10,632 bases of DNA from Candidatus Kerfeldbacteria bacterium (GCA_016204645.1 JACQKI010000068.1:1-10632), one strand, 5' to 3'; counted from the stretch's first letter, positions 1 to 7,094 are shown. Made by a program: numbers and translations. The notes: a model not told the origin generated them from the sequence alone.

Positions 1-203
1 AGCATGGTTGATTTACCCATGCCGGTTTTTCCGATCAAGTAGGCATGCCGACGACGGTCGTCAGTTTTGATACCGAACTTTCGGCGAACGTTGTGGTAAT
101 TCGTCTCCGCAAAGTACGTAATCTCGTCCTCGCGGTGGTCAGCTTCCGGTTGCGGGGGGACGATTGTCGGCGAAGGTTCGAACTGTGGTTGGGGCGATGA
201 CAA
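1..203 (-). CDS. Conjugation/T4SS-type P-loop ATPase, N-terminal fragment
   Basis: This is the first 67 or so codons of an ATPase that continues past the low-coordinate end of the window. After a proline-rich start it reads ITYFAETNYHNVRRKFGIK, then TDDRRRHAYLIGKTGMGKST; the GKTGMGKST segment (residues about 58-66) is a clear Walker A P-loop. The block before the P-loop is one I associate with TraD/VirB4/DUF87-type ATPases common in Patescibacteria, which drive DNA or protein transfer at the inner membrane; that family call is from memory. The frame is the same as the upstream gene and is separated from it only by a TAG at 207-209. No ATG or GTG precedes the P-loop; the only standard start is a TTG at 203-201, three bases after that stop, with no Shine-Dalgarno sequence. 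Either the gene starts at this TTG or the two ORFs are one gene broken by, or read through, the TAG. The ATPase identity is solid; the start is uncertain. Confidence 0.75.
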   Translation of the reverse strand, partial: MSSPQPQFEPSPTIVPPQPEADHREDEITYFAETNYHNVRRKFGIKTDDRRRHAYLIGKTGMGKSTM

Positions 204-206
204 GGT

Positions 207-1673
207 CTAAACAGGTAGGTTGTCTGGGGCCGCGCCGTGCTTACCGGGAAGCACGGGCTGAATAGTCGGCTGAGGTGCAATTGCTGGCGGTGTGACTGGC
301 GGCTCTAATTCTGGGGTCGACGCGACCGTCTCCTGACCAGGAGCAAACGGTCTGGACCGGAGAAACTCGGCTTCGACCGGTAACGACGCCGGCGGCTCGC
401 CGCGCTTGCTTTCAGTTTTTTGTACGCGCGGCGCTTTAACTACTGTCGTCACCGGGAAGTGGTACAGAGTCGCCAGTTCTTCAACATTCAAAATAAACTT
501 ATTCCGCCCACGCTTTAAGCTGCGGTATTTGTAGCCATACAGTCGACGCAATTTTCTCCAGTTCCCTCGAAGGTTGGGGAACCATAATTCAGCGTTCGTT
601 TTTGTTTTTTTGTCGAGTATAAACCCATTTAAATCAAGCGTATTAAACTGCCGCATCGGTCCAAGCATGGCCGAACGACGCTTACGGCTAAAAACGTCGT
701 GTTTAGCTACGTACATCAGCCGTATTTTTGATAGGAAGGCCGGTTTGGAAAGTTTTATTCCTACCTGCTCGACGACGGCTCGGTCGTGCGGGGGCAGGTG
801 GAGCATCAGGCTCGGCGGGGCTTTATCCTGACCAGTTTCGCTCGCGAGCGGACTGGTTGGTAAAACGCTGGCTACCGCCGATTCGTAGAGCCCTTGAGAA
901 ACCCAAGCCGGGAGCCAGCCTAAGTTTGTCTTTTTTTCGGACGTTTTTGAACCGATCAGTTTTTTTACCAACCGGACGCCCTCGTCGCGCCAGCGATCAC
1001 TAGCCGGTTCAATCACAATCTGTAACCAGTATTGTTCACCGCGGCCGAGCCGCGAAAAAGCTTCTAAGATGTTAGCCATCGGATCAAAAAACGTTTGCGA
1101 TAAGCTGTGTTCAAACGATGGATAGGTTTTGATCGGGTAAAACTGCTTGTTAGTTTGCTTCAGTTCCGTTCCCCACAGGTCGAATTCTTCGTTGGGAAAC
1201 TTCGGCTGAAAGGCTGCGGTGTAATCGTTGACCTGAGCGATTTCAGCGTTTGGGTATTGGGCGTAAAAGGCAGCCTCGACCAGGTCGCGAAACTTCTCTG
1301 GAGTCCGGATCAAAAACTGAACATATCCCTCGATGCTGATCAGCTCGAGAGAAAATCCCAGCTGAGTATAGCCATCAATCAGGCGTTCTTTGATGTTGCC
1401 GCGTTTTTGGACGCCAAGAAGATGGGCAAAAATTTGCTCGACCGCCTTCGGGCTCTGTTCATTCTCCTTTGGAACGTCAACGGCCAGAAGCACGTATTTC
1501 TGAGCCCCGGAAAACTTGTTTCGAATGTACTCAAGCCAGCCTTGCCAGGCACCGTAGATAAAAACCGGAATGAGCACTACCCAGGCCCCGTGAGTAAGCA
1601 AAAACCACATGGCCGCAAACGGGTTAGCGACGCCGGTGCCCGACGCCCCACTCAAGTCGATGACGATGTCCAT
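207..1673 (-). CDS. Membrane protein paired with conjugation-type ATPase
   Basis: A 488-residue protein with no enzymatic motif that I can see. One membrane segment lies near the N-terminus (residues about 22-44, rich in W, L, V and I), followed by a cytosolic region. Blocks such as VEAAFYAQYPNAEI (132-145), NVEELATLYHFP (396-407) and ESKRGEPPASLP (421-432) resemble the N-terminal part of TraG/DUF87-type transfer ATPases in Patescibacteria, so I read it as the membrane-anchoring or scaffold module of the ATPase encoded next. Residues about 412-488 are a disordered, proline-rich tail (for example PPVTPPAIAPQP), and this composition continues past the TAG into the next ORF. The ATG lies 9 bases after the stop of the regulator gene upstream, without a Shine-Dalgarno sequence, suggesting co-transcription and perhaps translational coupling. 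Protein reality is certain; role is inferred from neighbour and resemblance. It could instead be the N-terminal half of a single split ATPase. Confidence 0.75.
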   Translation of the reverse strand: MDIVIDLSGASGTGVANPFAAMWFLLTHGAWVVLIPVFIYGAWQGWLEYIRNKFSGAQKYVLLAVDVPKENEQSPKAVEQIFAHLLGVQKRGNIKERLIDGYTQLGFSLELISIEGYVQFLIRTPEKFRDLVEAAFYAQYPNAEIAQVNDYTAAFQPKFPNEEFDLWGTELKQTNKQFYPIKTYPSFEHSLSQTFFDPMANILEAFSRLGRGEQYWLQIVIEPASDRWRDEGVRLVKKLIGSKTSEKKTNLGWLPAWVSQGLYESAVASVLPTSPLASETGQDKAPPSLMLHLPPHDRAVVEQVGIKLSKPAFLSKIRLMYVAKHDVFSRKRRSAMLGPMRQFNTLDLNGFILDKKTKTNAELWFPNLRGNWRKLRRLYGYKYRSLKRGRNKFILNVEELATLYHFPVTTVVKAPRVQKTESKRGEPPASLPVEAEFLRSRPFAPGQETVASTPELEPPVTPPAIAPQPTIQPVLPGKHGAAPDNLPV

Positions 1674-1682
1674 AGAGTTGGT

Positions 1683-2822
1683 TTAGGTTTGGGTGGCCAG
1701 CTCGTACTCGCCCGACGGCAGTCGGCGAAACAGCTTCTTGTTGGTGAGCGCCAGCATGACGGTGTTGCGTTTCACCATCCGCTGCTTGAGTACGGCGTCA
1801 ATCAGCTCGTCTCGCGACATCGGCTGATCCGCGTTCCGCAGCAGCTCGACCAAAACCTCGGCGACCACGCCAGGTTTGTATCCCCACTCTTTCAAAGCGT
1901 AAATCCCCCGACCGATTAAGACGTACTCGGAGTTGAGGATCAGCTCGTTGTGCACGGTCGGCGGGTATGCTGGCCGAGCATCAAAACCGGCTTCGTTAAT
2001 CCGTTTGGAAATTTCCGTAAAGTGCAGCGGCTGACCGTGCTTGCGCATGATCAGCAGAATCCTATCGTGCATGCGCTTTGGAACAATCGTGCCCCACGCG
2101 GTCAAGCCGTACTCGCCGAACGGATTTTTCCCGAGCTGGGCCGATAAACCAACGTACGACAGCACGGCTTCCTCGGTAAACCACGTCTGGTGCTGCTGGT
2201 AGAGCGGGAGCTTGCGGAATGCCGCCAGCAGCTGTTCGCGCGTGAGCGGAACGGCGGCTTGCCTGACGCCCGAGGTTAAGGCCTCGATCGCCTGACGCGC
2301 CAGCTCGAGTGACTGAGCCTTGAGCTTCCAGCTAGCTCGAAAACCGTTTCCGGGCGGTCGGTGTTCGAGGCGGTGCGACAGCAACTGCTCAAGAATGAAG
2401 CTGAGAGCCCGACGCTGCTCGGGAGCACTGCCGGCATGGCTTAAGACTTCCAAGAAAAATGACTGCTCCTCCATGATTCCGCCGCGCTGATTGAGGATGC
2501 TCATCAGCAGGCGCTCGATCGGTCCGATGGTTTCTTTGAACTGCCGCGACCGCCGAATTTTGTGTACGGCGCCGTTCTCAATCTGGCGAATGCGCTCACG
2601 CGTTACACGGAACTGCTGGCCGATCTCCTCGAGGGTCTTCGGAGCTTGCCCGTCCAAACCGATACGCTGCCGCAGGACTGCTTGCTCCTTCTCAGTCAGA
2701 CCCCTGACCAGGACGCTAAAACCCGCCATTGGATCGAACCCTTCGATTGCCTGGGCGTGTTGGCTCGAGAGCACTCTCTCGAGAATCGACTTTTGACCTG
2801 AGGTGCTCGACTGCTCACTCAT
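1683..2822 (-). CDS. Sigma-70 region 4-like / HARE-HTH transcription regulator
   Basis: A 379-residue DNA-binding protein. Residues 38-92 match sigma-70 region 4: LTEKEQAVLRQRIGL, then TLEEIGQQFRVTRERIRQIE, the helix-turn-helix that contacts -35 elements in true sigma factors. Regions 2 and 3, needed for -10 recognition and promoter melting, are absent, so it is not a canonical sigma factor. Residues about 250-312 (MHDRILLIMRKHGQPLHFTE to IGRGIYALKEWGY) look like a HARE-HTH winged helix, the fold shared with the RNA polymerase delta subunit RpoE of Firmicutes. Residues 316-379 look like a further winged helix. I infer a transcription factor acting with RNA polymerase. The open frame extends 24 codons further upstream to a GTG, but that stretch holds the promoter, so I place the start at the ATG at 2822, about 15 bases from the predicted transcript start. 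It heads the unit containing the membrane/ATPase pair; whether it regulates them is unknown. Confidence 0.85.
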   Translation of the reverse strand: MSEQSSTSGQKSILERVLSSQHAQAIEGFDPMAGFSVLVRGLTEKEQAVLRQRIGLDGQAPKTLEEIGQQFRVTRERIRQIENGAVHKIRRSRQFKETIGPIERLLMSILNQRGGIMEEQSFFLEVLSHAGSAPEQRRALSFILEQLLSHRLEHRPPGNGFRASWKLKAQSLELARQAIEALTSGVRQAAVPLTREQLLAAFRKLPLYQQHQTWFTEEAVLSYVGLSAQLGKNPFGEYGLTAWGTIVPKRMHDRILLIMRKHGQPLHFTEISKRINEAGFDARPAYPPTVHNELILNSEYVLIGRGIYALKEWGYKPGVVAEVLVELLRNADQPMSRDELIDAVLKQRMVKRNTVMLALTNKKLFRRLPSGEYELATQT

Positions 2823-2844
2823 AGAGCTTGATATTTTCGTCTTT

Positions 2845-2873
2845 AGTATAGCATATGAGCTTTTTTCTGTCAA
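2845..2873 (-). promoter_or_regulatory. Sigma-A promoter for the regulator/ATPase unit
   Basis: On the minus strand there is a perfect -35 TTGACA (2868-2873), a 17-base spacer, and -10 TATACT (2845-2850) preceded by TGC, an extended -10. Transcription should begin near 2838, giving a very short, AT-rich leader of about 15 bases before the ATG at 2822. Hexamers and spacing are seen directly; activity is inferred. It lies in the 132-base gap after secF and overlaps the false N-terminal extension of the regulator frame. Confidence 0.85.
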
Positions 2874-2954
2874 GGAGTATATCAAAAATGCCACACCGAA
2901 AACCCCGATCAGTCCCGGGATTAAACAGATGCTGGCTAGAAGATTAGTCGATGC

Positions 2955-3845
2955 TTACTTTCGGTGTTTCCACTGGTCGTACACGACCAGCAGCGGCGTG
3001 GCCACGAATATCGACGAGTACGTACCGGAAATGATGCCGATGATCAGCGCCAGCACGAAGAACTTAATCGACGCGCCGCCGAACAGAAACAGCGCGACCA
3101 GCACCAGCACCGTGGTCAGCGACGTGTTGATTGAACGGACCAGCGTTTGGTTCAGGCTTTCGTTGACCACGTCCGTGAAGGCCTGCGCGCCGCTGGTACG
3201 GAGGCGTTCACGGACACGGTCGAACACGACTATCGTATCGTGAACCGAGAAACCGAGCACGGTCAGCAGCGCGGTCACGAACAGGGCATTTACCTCGATT
3301 CCGAAGAAGTGACCGAGCAGCGCAAATGCTCCAATCACCATGAATACGTCGTGGACCAGAGCGAACAGCGCTGATAGACCGTAGACCCAGGAAGGAACCG
3401 GCCCGGTCGAAACTCTTCGGAAAGCCCAGGTGATGTAGATGATGATGGCCAGTAGCACCAATACGACCGCGACTACGGCCCGCTGCTTCAACTCACGCCC
3501 GATGGTTGGGCCGACCGTTTCGAACGACTGCTGCTCGGCTTGAGCGTCGAGTTGGCTGAAACGATCGAGGACAGCCTGGTGCTGGTCGCTCGTCAGGAAC
3601 GGGAGGCGGATGACGAACATGCCGTGGTCGCTGGCTTGGACCGTTGTTTCGCCGGCGACCACCGTTTTAAGCTCCTCGGCTACGGCTGCAGCGGTTGCAT
3701 TGGGGAGCCGAATAGACATGACCGACCCACCGGTAAAATCAATGCCGAGACGCAGTCCCCACACGACCGTGGCGATCACGCCGGGTACCAGTAAGACGAA
3801 CGATAGGGCGAACAGGTAGTTCCGTTTTTGGATGATTCGGTACAT
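2955..3845 (-). CDS. secF: Protein translocase subunit SecF
   Basis: SecF, partner of SecD in the membrane complex that uses the proton motive force to pull Sec-exported proteins through after the SecA/SecYEG step. The 296-residue protein has the family layout: membrane segment 1 (about 12-29), the GLRLGIDFTGGS signature (30-41), an extracytoplasmic domain (about 42-120), then five more membrane segments. Conserved motifs include LVHDVFMVIGAF (163-174), SVHDTIVVFDRVRE (200-213) and NQTLVRSINTSLTTVL (232-247). Length is typical. The frame opens further upstream at an ATG at 3914, but this would overlap secD by 64 bases and add a 23-residue polar extension. I chose the ATG at 3845, which gives the usual MYRIIQKR start and lies 5 bases after the secD stop, so the two genes are closely coupled. 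There is no Shine-Dalgarno sequence. No clear terminator follows. Confidence 0.95.
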   Translation of the reverse strand: MYRIIQKRNYLFALSFVLLVPGVIATVVWGLRLGIDFTGGSVMSIRLPNATAAAVAEELKTVVAGETTVQASDHGMFVIRLPFLTSDQHQAVLDRFSQLDAQAEQQSFETVGPTIGRELKQRAVVAVVLVLLAIIIYITWAFRRVSTGPVPSWVYGLSALFALVHDVFMVIGAFALLGHFFGIEVNALFVTALLTVLGFSVHDTIVVFDRVRERLRTSGAQAFTDVVNESLNQTLVRSINTSLTTVLVLVALFLFGGASIKFFVLALIIGIISGTYSSIFVATPLLVVYDQWKHRK

Positions 3846-3850
3846 ACGGT

Positions 3851-5500
3851 TTACGACGGTGGATTCGGGGGGGCGAGATGTGATCCAATCAAGCGACGGT
3901 GCCGATCCAGCCATTGCCCGATCACTAACCTGAGCAGCGTCCGGGTGATGGTAATGGCGGAGAACATGCTGACCATGATGCCAATGGCCAGGGTCACGGC
4001 AAAACCTTTAATGATGCTCGTACCGAACCACGCCAGGATGAAGGCCGTGATCAGCGATGACACGTTTGAATCGCGGATCGACAGCCAAGCCCTCCGGAAT
4101 CCTTCATCCAGGGCGCTGGTCAGCGGCCGGCCGGCTCGCAGTTCCTCGCGAAATCGTTCGAAGATTAAAATGTTAGCGTCAACCGCCATGCCGATCGATA
4201 AGATGAATCCGGCCACGCCCGCTAGCGTCAAGGTCACCGGCCAGAGCTTGAAGATCGCCAGCACAATCAGCGCATACGCGACCAGGGCTACACAAGCGAT
4301 TAATCCAGGCAGCCGATAGTAGACCAGCATGAAGAGCATGACTGTGGCCAGGCCGAGTAAGCCAGCAAACAAGCTGCGCGCGACTGAGTCTTGGCCCAGG
4401 GTCGGACCGACGGTCTGCTGGCTAACCAGTGTAATCGGGACTGGCAGCGCACCGGCGTTGAGCCGACGAGCGAGCGTTTTTGCTTCATCCAAGCTGAAAT
4501 CGCCGGTGATGACCGCTGTACCGCTGGGTATTTCTTGCTGGACGACGGGAGTGGAAATCGGTGCTTCATCGAGGTAGATGGCTACCTGCTTGCCGACGTT
4601 GCGTTTGGTTATGTCGGCGAACAGCTTAGCGCCTTCGTCGTCGAACTGCAGCCCGACCTCTGGTTGGCCGGTATTCGGGTCAAACTGAACGCTGGCGCTC
4701 CGCAAGTTCTTACCCGATAGGTTCGTCGGCGTAAAACCGCTGGCCGTGGTCAGGTCGGTGATCGAAACGAGAATGTGCTGGCCGTGGACTTCAAGTACGG
4801 ACTGATCGCCTTCCGTGACTTGCCGGGACTCGAGACGTTTGATGATATGGTAGCCGAACTCAGTCTGGATCGGTTCAGGCGCTGTGTCGCCGTCACCCAG
4901 CTCATCGAACAGCGTCCGCTCAAATGCCTCGACGAATTGACCGCGCCTGGCAAACCCTAAATCGCCGCTGCTGTCTTTTGAGCCTGGGTCGTCAGAGTAG
5001 GTTTTTGCCAAAGCACTGAAGTCGGCTCCAGCTTGCCGGGCTAGGTTGAGCGCTTCTTCAGCCCGTGCTTTGGCCTCGTGTTCGGTTCGTAGCTGCCGCG
5101 GCGGGGTTTCTTCGCGAAAATCAAGCAGCGGCGTTTCACCGATCTGGCGAATGGCGGCTTGGACGTCTTTGACCCCGGCCAGCTCGACTGACACCCGCCA
5201 CTGGTCGCCGACTCGGCTGGTTTGGACTACCGGCTCCGATACGCCGAAGGCGTTTACCCGCCGTTCAATCACATCGCGAACGCCCTGCAGAGCGTCCTCG
5301 CGGTCGGCCGATTGGACCCGAGCAGTATCCGCGTCGTAGACCAGCCGCGTTCCGCCCTGGAGGTCGAGTCCGAGGTGAACTTTCAGCTCTTTTCGGTACG
5401 CGCCAATCGCCAGGTCAGGCGCCGACGGGTAGACTACGTAGCCGGCCCCGGCCACGACCACGGCGATCGCGGTAAAGGTAAACCAAACGTTCTTGTGCAT
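3851..5500 (-). CDS. secD: Protein translocase subunit SecD with inserted parvulin domain
   Basis: SecD, the larger half of the SecDF motor acting late in Sec export. The 549-residue protein has an N-terminal membrane segment (about 5-24), the HLGLDLQGGTRL signature (42-53), a large extracytoplasmic domain, the conserved DDEGAKLFADITKRNVGK stretch (287-304), and five C-terminal membrane segments containing MAVDANILIFERFREE (438-453) and DEGFRRAWLSIRDSNVSS (465-482). An extra segment of about 124 residues (131-254) between PLLDFREE and FTPTNLSGKNL resembles a parvulin prolyl isomerase and is listed separately; it makes this SecD longer than a minimal SecD of the same type. The start is uncertain: a TTG at 5539 would overlap the stop of the upstream gene (TTGA), while the ATG at 5498-5500 gives a normal short cytoplasmic N-terminus (MHKNVWFTF) and is preferred. 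It sits 35 bases after the L,D-transpeptidase stop, with no clear Shine-Dalgarno sequence. Confidence 0.95.
   Translation of the reverse strand: MHKNVWFTFTAIAVVVAGAGYVVYPSAPDLAIGAYRKELKVHLGLDLQGGTRLVYDADTARVQSADREDALQGVRDVIERRVNAFGVSEPVVQTSRVGDQWRVSVELAGVKDVQAAIRQIGETPLLDFREETPPRQLRTEHEAKARAEEALNLARQAGADFSALAKTYSDDPGSKDSSGDLGFARRGQFVEAFERTLFDELGDGDTAPEPIQTEFGYHIIKRLESRQVTEGDQSVLEVHGQHILVSITDLTTASGFTPTNLSGKNLRSASVQFDPNTGQPEVGLQFDDEGAKLFADITKRNVGKQVAIYLDEAPISTPVVQQEIPSGTAVITGDFSLDEAKTLARRLNAGALPVPITLVSQQTVGPTLGQDSVARSLFAGLLGLATVMLFMLVYYRLPGLIACVALVAYALIVLAIFKLWPVTLTLAGVAGFILSIGMAVDANILIFERFREELRAGRPLTSALDEGFRRAWLSIRDSNVSSLITAFILAWFGTSIIKGFAVTLAIGIMVSMFSAITITRTLLRLVIGQWLDRHRRLIGSHLAPPNPPS
4739..5110 (-). 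other. Parvulin (PpiC/Pin1-type) domain inserted in SecD
   Basis: Protein-domain annotation within secD, residues about 131-254. A helix (EHEAKARAEEALNLARQAG) is followed by ADFSALAKTYSDDPGSKDS, then SGDLGFARRGQFVEAFE and PIQTEFGYHIIKRLE. These match the core of parvulins such as PrsA, SurA and Pin1: the YSDDPGS loop, the GDLG turn, the F-E-A/R-F helix and the last strand GYHII. The histidine strand that opens an ordinary parvulin appears here at the end instead (VHGQHILVSI, 241-250 region). Both hallmark histidines, about H218 and H242, are therefore present in reversed order. Family match is confident; activity is unproven. Confidence 0.85.
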
Positions 5501-5535
5501 GAACGCTCGTATGGTAGCCGACTGCGACCATGGCG

Positions 5536-6966
5536 TCAACGCTGGACGATGACCGGCGTGGAGACGGTAGCCCAGCGGAAGAGCTGCTTAGCCTCGGCCA
5601 GGGTTTGCCGAATGCAGCCGTGGGAAACCGGCGTTCCGAGGTGACCAACGCCTTCATACCGTTTGCCACCGTTGGCTGTTTTCCAGAAGGGCAGCGCGTG
5701 CAGACCGTAGGAGCCGTCCGGGGTGAAGGCCATCCACCACTCCATGTAGAGATCGTAGGGCTTCGAGTACGCAACCGGGATCTTGTTCTTAACGGCGAAG
5801 GCGCCGATCGGCGTCGGGGTGATCCACTTGCCAGTCGATACTGAGTGCGTTCCGAGCAACAGGCCGTCCTGGTAGTAGCGGAGCTGCTGCTCAGACAGAT
5901 CAATCGCTATGTAGCGGTAGAGGTCAAGCCGTCCCTCGACACCGACCGCGCCAGGGCCGACCACGAGCTGACCGGCGTAGGCAGCCAGGTTCACGCTGCC
6001 GCGGAAGCTGGCCGAGTAGGCTGAGATCTCGCGCAAGCGCTGGCCGGCGAGCGTGAAGATTCGAACTACCGGTCGGCTGCCTGGACCGCGGGCCGCCACG
6101 ATTTCAGCTGCGCCATCCCCGCTGACGTTCCCGGCCGCGATCCTGACGCCGCCGGAAAAGGTTTTTTCAAAGGCGTAAAAGCTGCGCTCGTAGCTTTGCC
6201 GGTCAAGGTTGTAAATGCGCAGCCGGGTTGACGCTGAACGTTCTTGGCCGACTACCAGTCGACTTCGGCTCCCGGGCACGCTGGCGACGGCAACTACCAC
6301 GCCGGCGGTTGATCCCGGAAACGGACGCAGGCTCAAGCCGGCGTAGTCGCCAGCCGGCGTGAACGACCGGACGTGACTGCCGCCAAAACCCGAACCAGTG
6401 ACGATCCGCGGTTCTCCATTAGCGCCGAGCGGACCGACTGCTACATTAACTCCCCCACGGAAGCCGCGATCGTACGCAAAAAAAGAAGCCAGTTTGGTTC
6501 CGCGGCCATCGAATACACGGATCTCGGGACCTCCGCCCGGACCTGGTCCAGTCACAATCTCAGCTCGACCGTCACCGTCCAGGTCGGCGGCTGCAATCCG
6601 AACGCCTCCGCGGAAGCCGCGACCGTACGCAAAAAACCGGCTGCGGAGAGAGCCATCTTGACTGTACGTCCTGACCTCGGGACCGCCGCCCGGCCCGGCC
6701 GCAGTGATCACTTCAGCTTGCCCGTCACCGTCAACGTCGCCGAGCGCCACGCTCACGCCGCCTCTGAATGAACGGTCGTACGCCTGCAGGACATCAGTCA
6801 TTACCCCACGATCTGAGAACAGACGAACTTCAGGCTGCATCTTTCCGATAACCGCTGCCTCAGCCGGCGCTGCCCGTAATATTAAAAACAGGCCAGCGAT
6901 CACCAGTAACCGACCGACTATGCCAATCGTACACATGGTGCTGGTTGCAAGCTTCTTCCCGATCAT
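5536..6966 (-). CDS. Secreted beta-propeller L,D-transpeptidase (YkuD domain)
   Basis: A 476-residue exported cell-wall enzyme. Residues 1-38 form a signal peptide: MIGKK, a hydrophobic core and an APAEAA cleavage region. Residues about 43-350 carry roughly six FG-GAP/VCBS-like repeats of about 51 residues (FRGGV, DVDGDG, AEIVTGPGPGGGPEIRVF), predicting a beta-propeller; calcium-loop DxDGDG motifs are intact in the first two and degrade later. Residues about 350-476 are an L,D-transpeptidase domain with YGLHALP (His423) and the catalytic motif GTPVSHGCIR (Cys451). The family makes 3-3 peptidoglycan cross-links or attaches proteins to the wall, and is beta-lactam tolerant except to carbapenems; the precise reaction here is not shown. 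The frame is open to a TTG at 7080 and an ATG at 7041. I chose the ATG at 6966 because it starts a compact signal peptide and leaves the inverted-repeat leader noncoding. It is followed by secD in the same unit. Confidence 0.9.
   Translation of the reverse strand: MIGKKLATSTMCTIGIVGRLLVIAGLFLILRAAPAEAAVIGKMQPEVRLFSDRGVMTDVLQAYDRSFRGGVSVALGDVDGDGQAEVITAAGPGGGPEVRTYSQDGSLRSRFFAYGRGFRGGVRIAAADLDGDGRAEIVTGPGPGGGPEIRVFDGRGTKLASFFAYDRGFRGGVNVAVGPLGANGEPRIVTGSGFGGSHVRSFTPAGDYAGLSLRPFPGSTAGVVVAVASVPGSRSRLVVGQERSASTRLRIYNLDRQSYERSFYAFEKTFSGGVRIAAGNVSGDGAAEIVAARGPGSRPVVRIFTLAGQRLREISAYSASFRGSVNLAAYAGQLVVGPGAVGVEGRLDLYRYIAIDLSEQQLRYYQDGLLLGTHSVSTGKWITPTPIGAFAVKNKIPVAYSKPYDLYMEWWMAFTPDGSYGLHALPFWKTANGGKRYEGVGHLGTPVSHGCIRQTLAEAKQLFRWATVSTPVIVQR
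6352..6792 (-). repeat. Three 153-bp tandem propeller-blade repeats
   Basis: The first three blades of the L,D-transpeptidase repeat with a period of 153 bases (51 codons), visible in the DNA as well as the protein. The plus-strand string cggaagccgcga occurs at 6458-6469 and again at 6611-6622, and a diverged copy aligns at 6764, each 153 bases apart. Both near-identical copies are followed by (t/c)cgtacgcaaaaaa. Later blades are similar only as protein, so the first blades look like more recent duplications, or are kept similar by recombination or selection. Confidence 0.8.
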
Positions 6967-6973
6967 TGGGAGA

Positions 6974-7042
6974 AGGGCCAGAGGCCCACTACAGTCAGGC
7001 GTTTTATCGCCTGTTAGTAGATGAAGACCTCTGGCCTTCATC
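6974..7042 (-). promoter_or_regulatory. Structured RNA leader of the L,D-transpeptidase unit
   Basis: In the RNA, GGCCAGAGG (7028-7036) can pair perfectly with CCUCUGGCC (6976-6984), enclosing CUAC/GUAG (7017-7020 with 6989-6992) and a 6-bp hairpin CAGGCG/CGCCUG with an AUAAAA loop (6996-7013). Competing with this, GAUGAAG (7036-7042) can pair with CUUCAUC (7020-7026), presenting GCCAGAGG in its loop, which could then form a pseudoknot with 6976-6983. The downstream arm can also fold locally as GGGCC-UCU-GGCCC (6975-6987). The ATG follows within about 8 bases. No U-tract follows, so control of translation is more likely than termination. I do not recognise a known riboswitch class. The complementarity is directly seen; regulation is inferred. 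Confidence 0.6.
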
Positions 7043-7094
7043 GAACGCACTTTGATTTTTGACTTTTGTATTACTGGCAACGAACTACCCGGTC

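Noticed and set aside
35..280. A minus-strand open frame of 81 codons over the membrane-protein/ATPase junction.
   Set aside because: It overlaps the true frame, which encodes the proline-rich tail and the ATPase start with its P-loop; its own product is low-complexity and Arg/Thr-rich.
1107..1919. A 270-codon open frame on the plus strand.
   Set aside because: It lies antisense to the membrane-protein and regulator genes, shows no recognisable domain, and crosses their junction; such long antisense frames arise by chance from codon bias.
2901..2922. A possible terminator hairpin after secF (AAUCCC pairing with GGGGUU).
   Set aside because: Only six pairs with one G-U, a 10-base loop, and no proper U-tract directly after it.
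2823..2954. An open, hydrophobic stretch in frame with secF after its stop (reads NLLASICLIPGLIGVFGVAF) that runs into the regulator frame.
   Set aside because: It has no good start codon of its own and holds the regulator promoter; it may be a decayed extension of secF or chance. Worth a glance in relatives but not supportable as a gene.
3846..3914. Extension of secF to the ATG at 3914.
   Set aside because: It overlaps secD by 64 bases and adds a polar tail not expected before SecF membrane segment 1.
6967..7080. Extension of the L,D-transpeptidase to a TTG at 7080 or ATG at 7041.
   Set aside because: It would place 25-38 extra polar residues before an already complete signal peptide and make the inverted-repeat leader coding. 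Not fully excluded.
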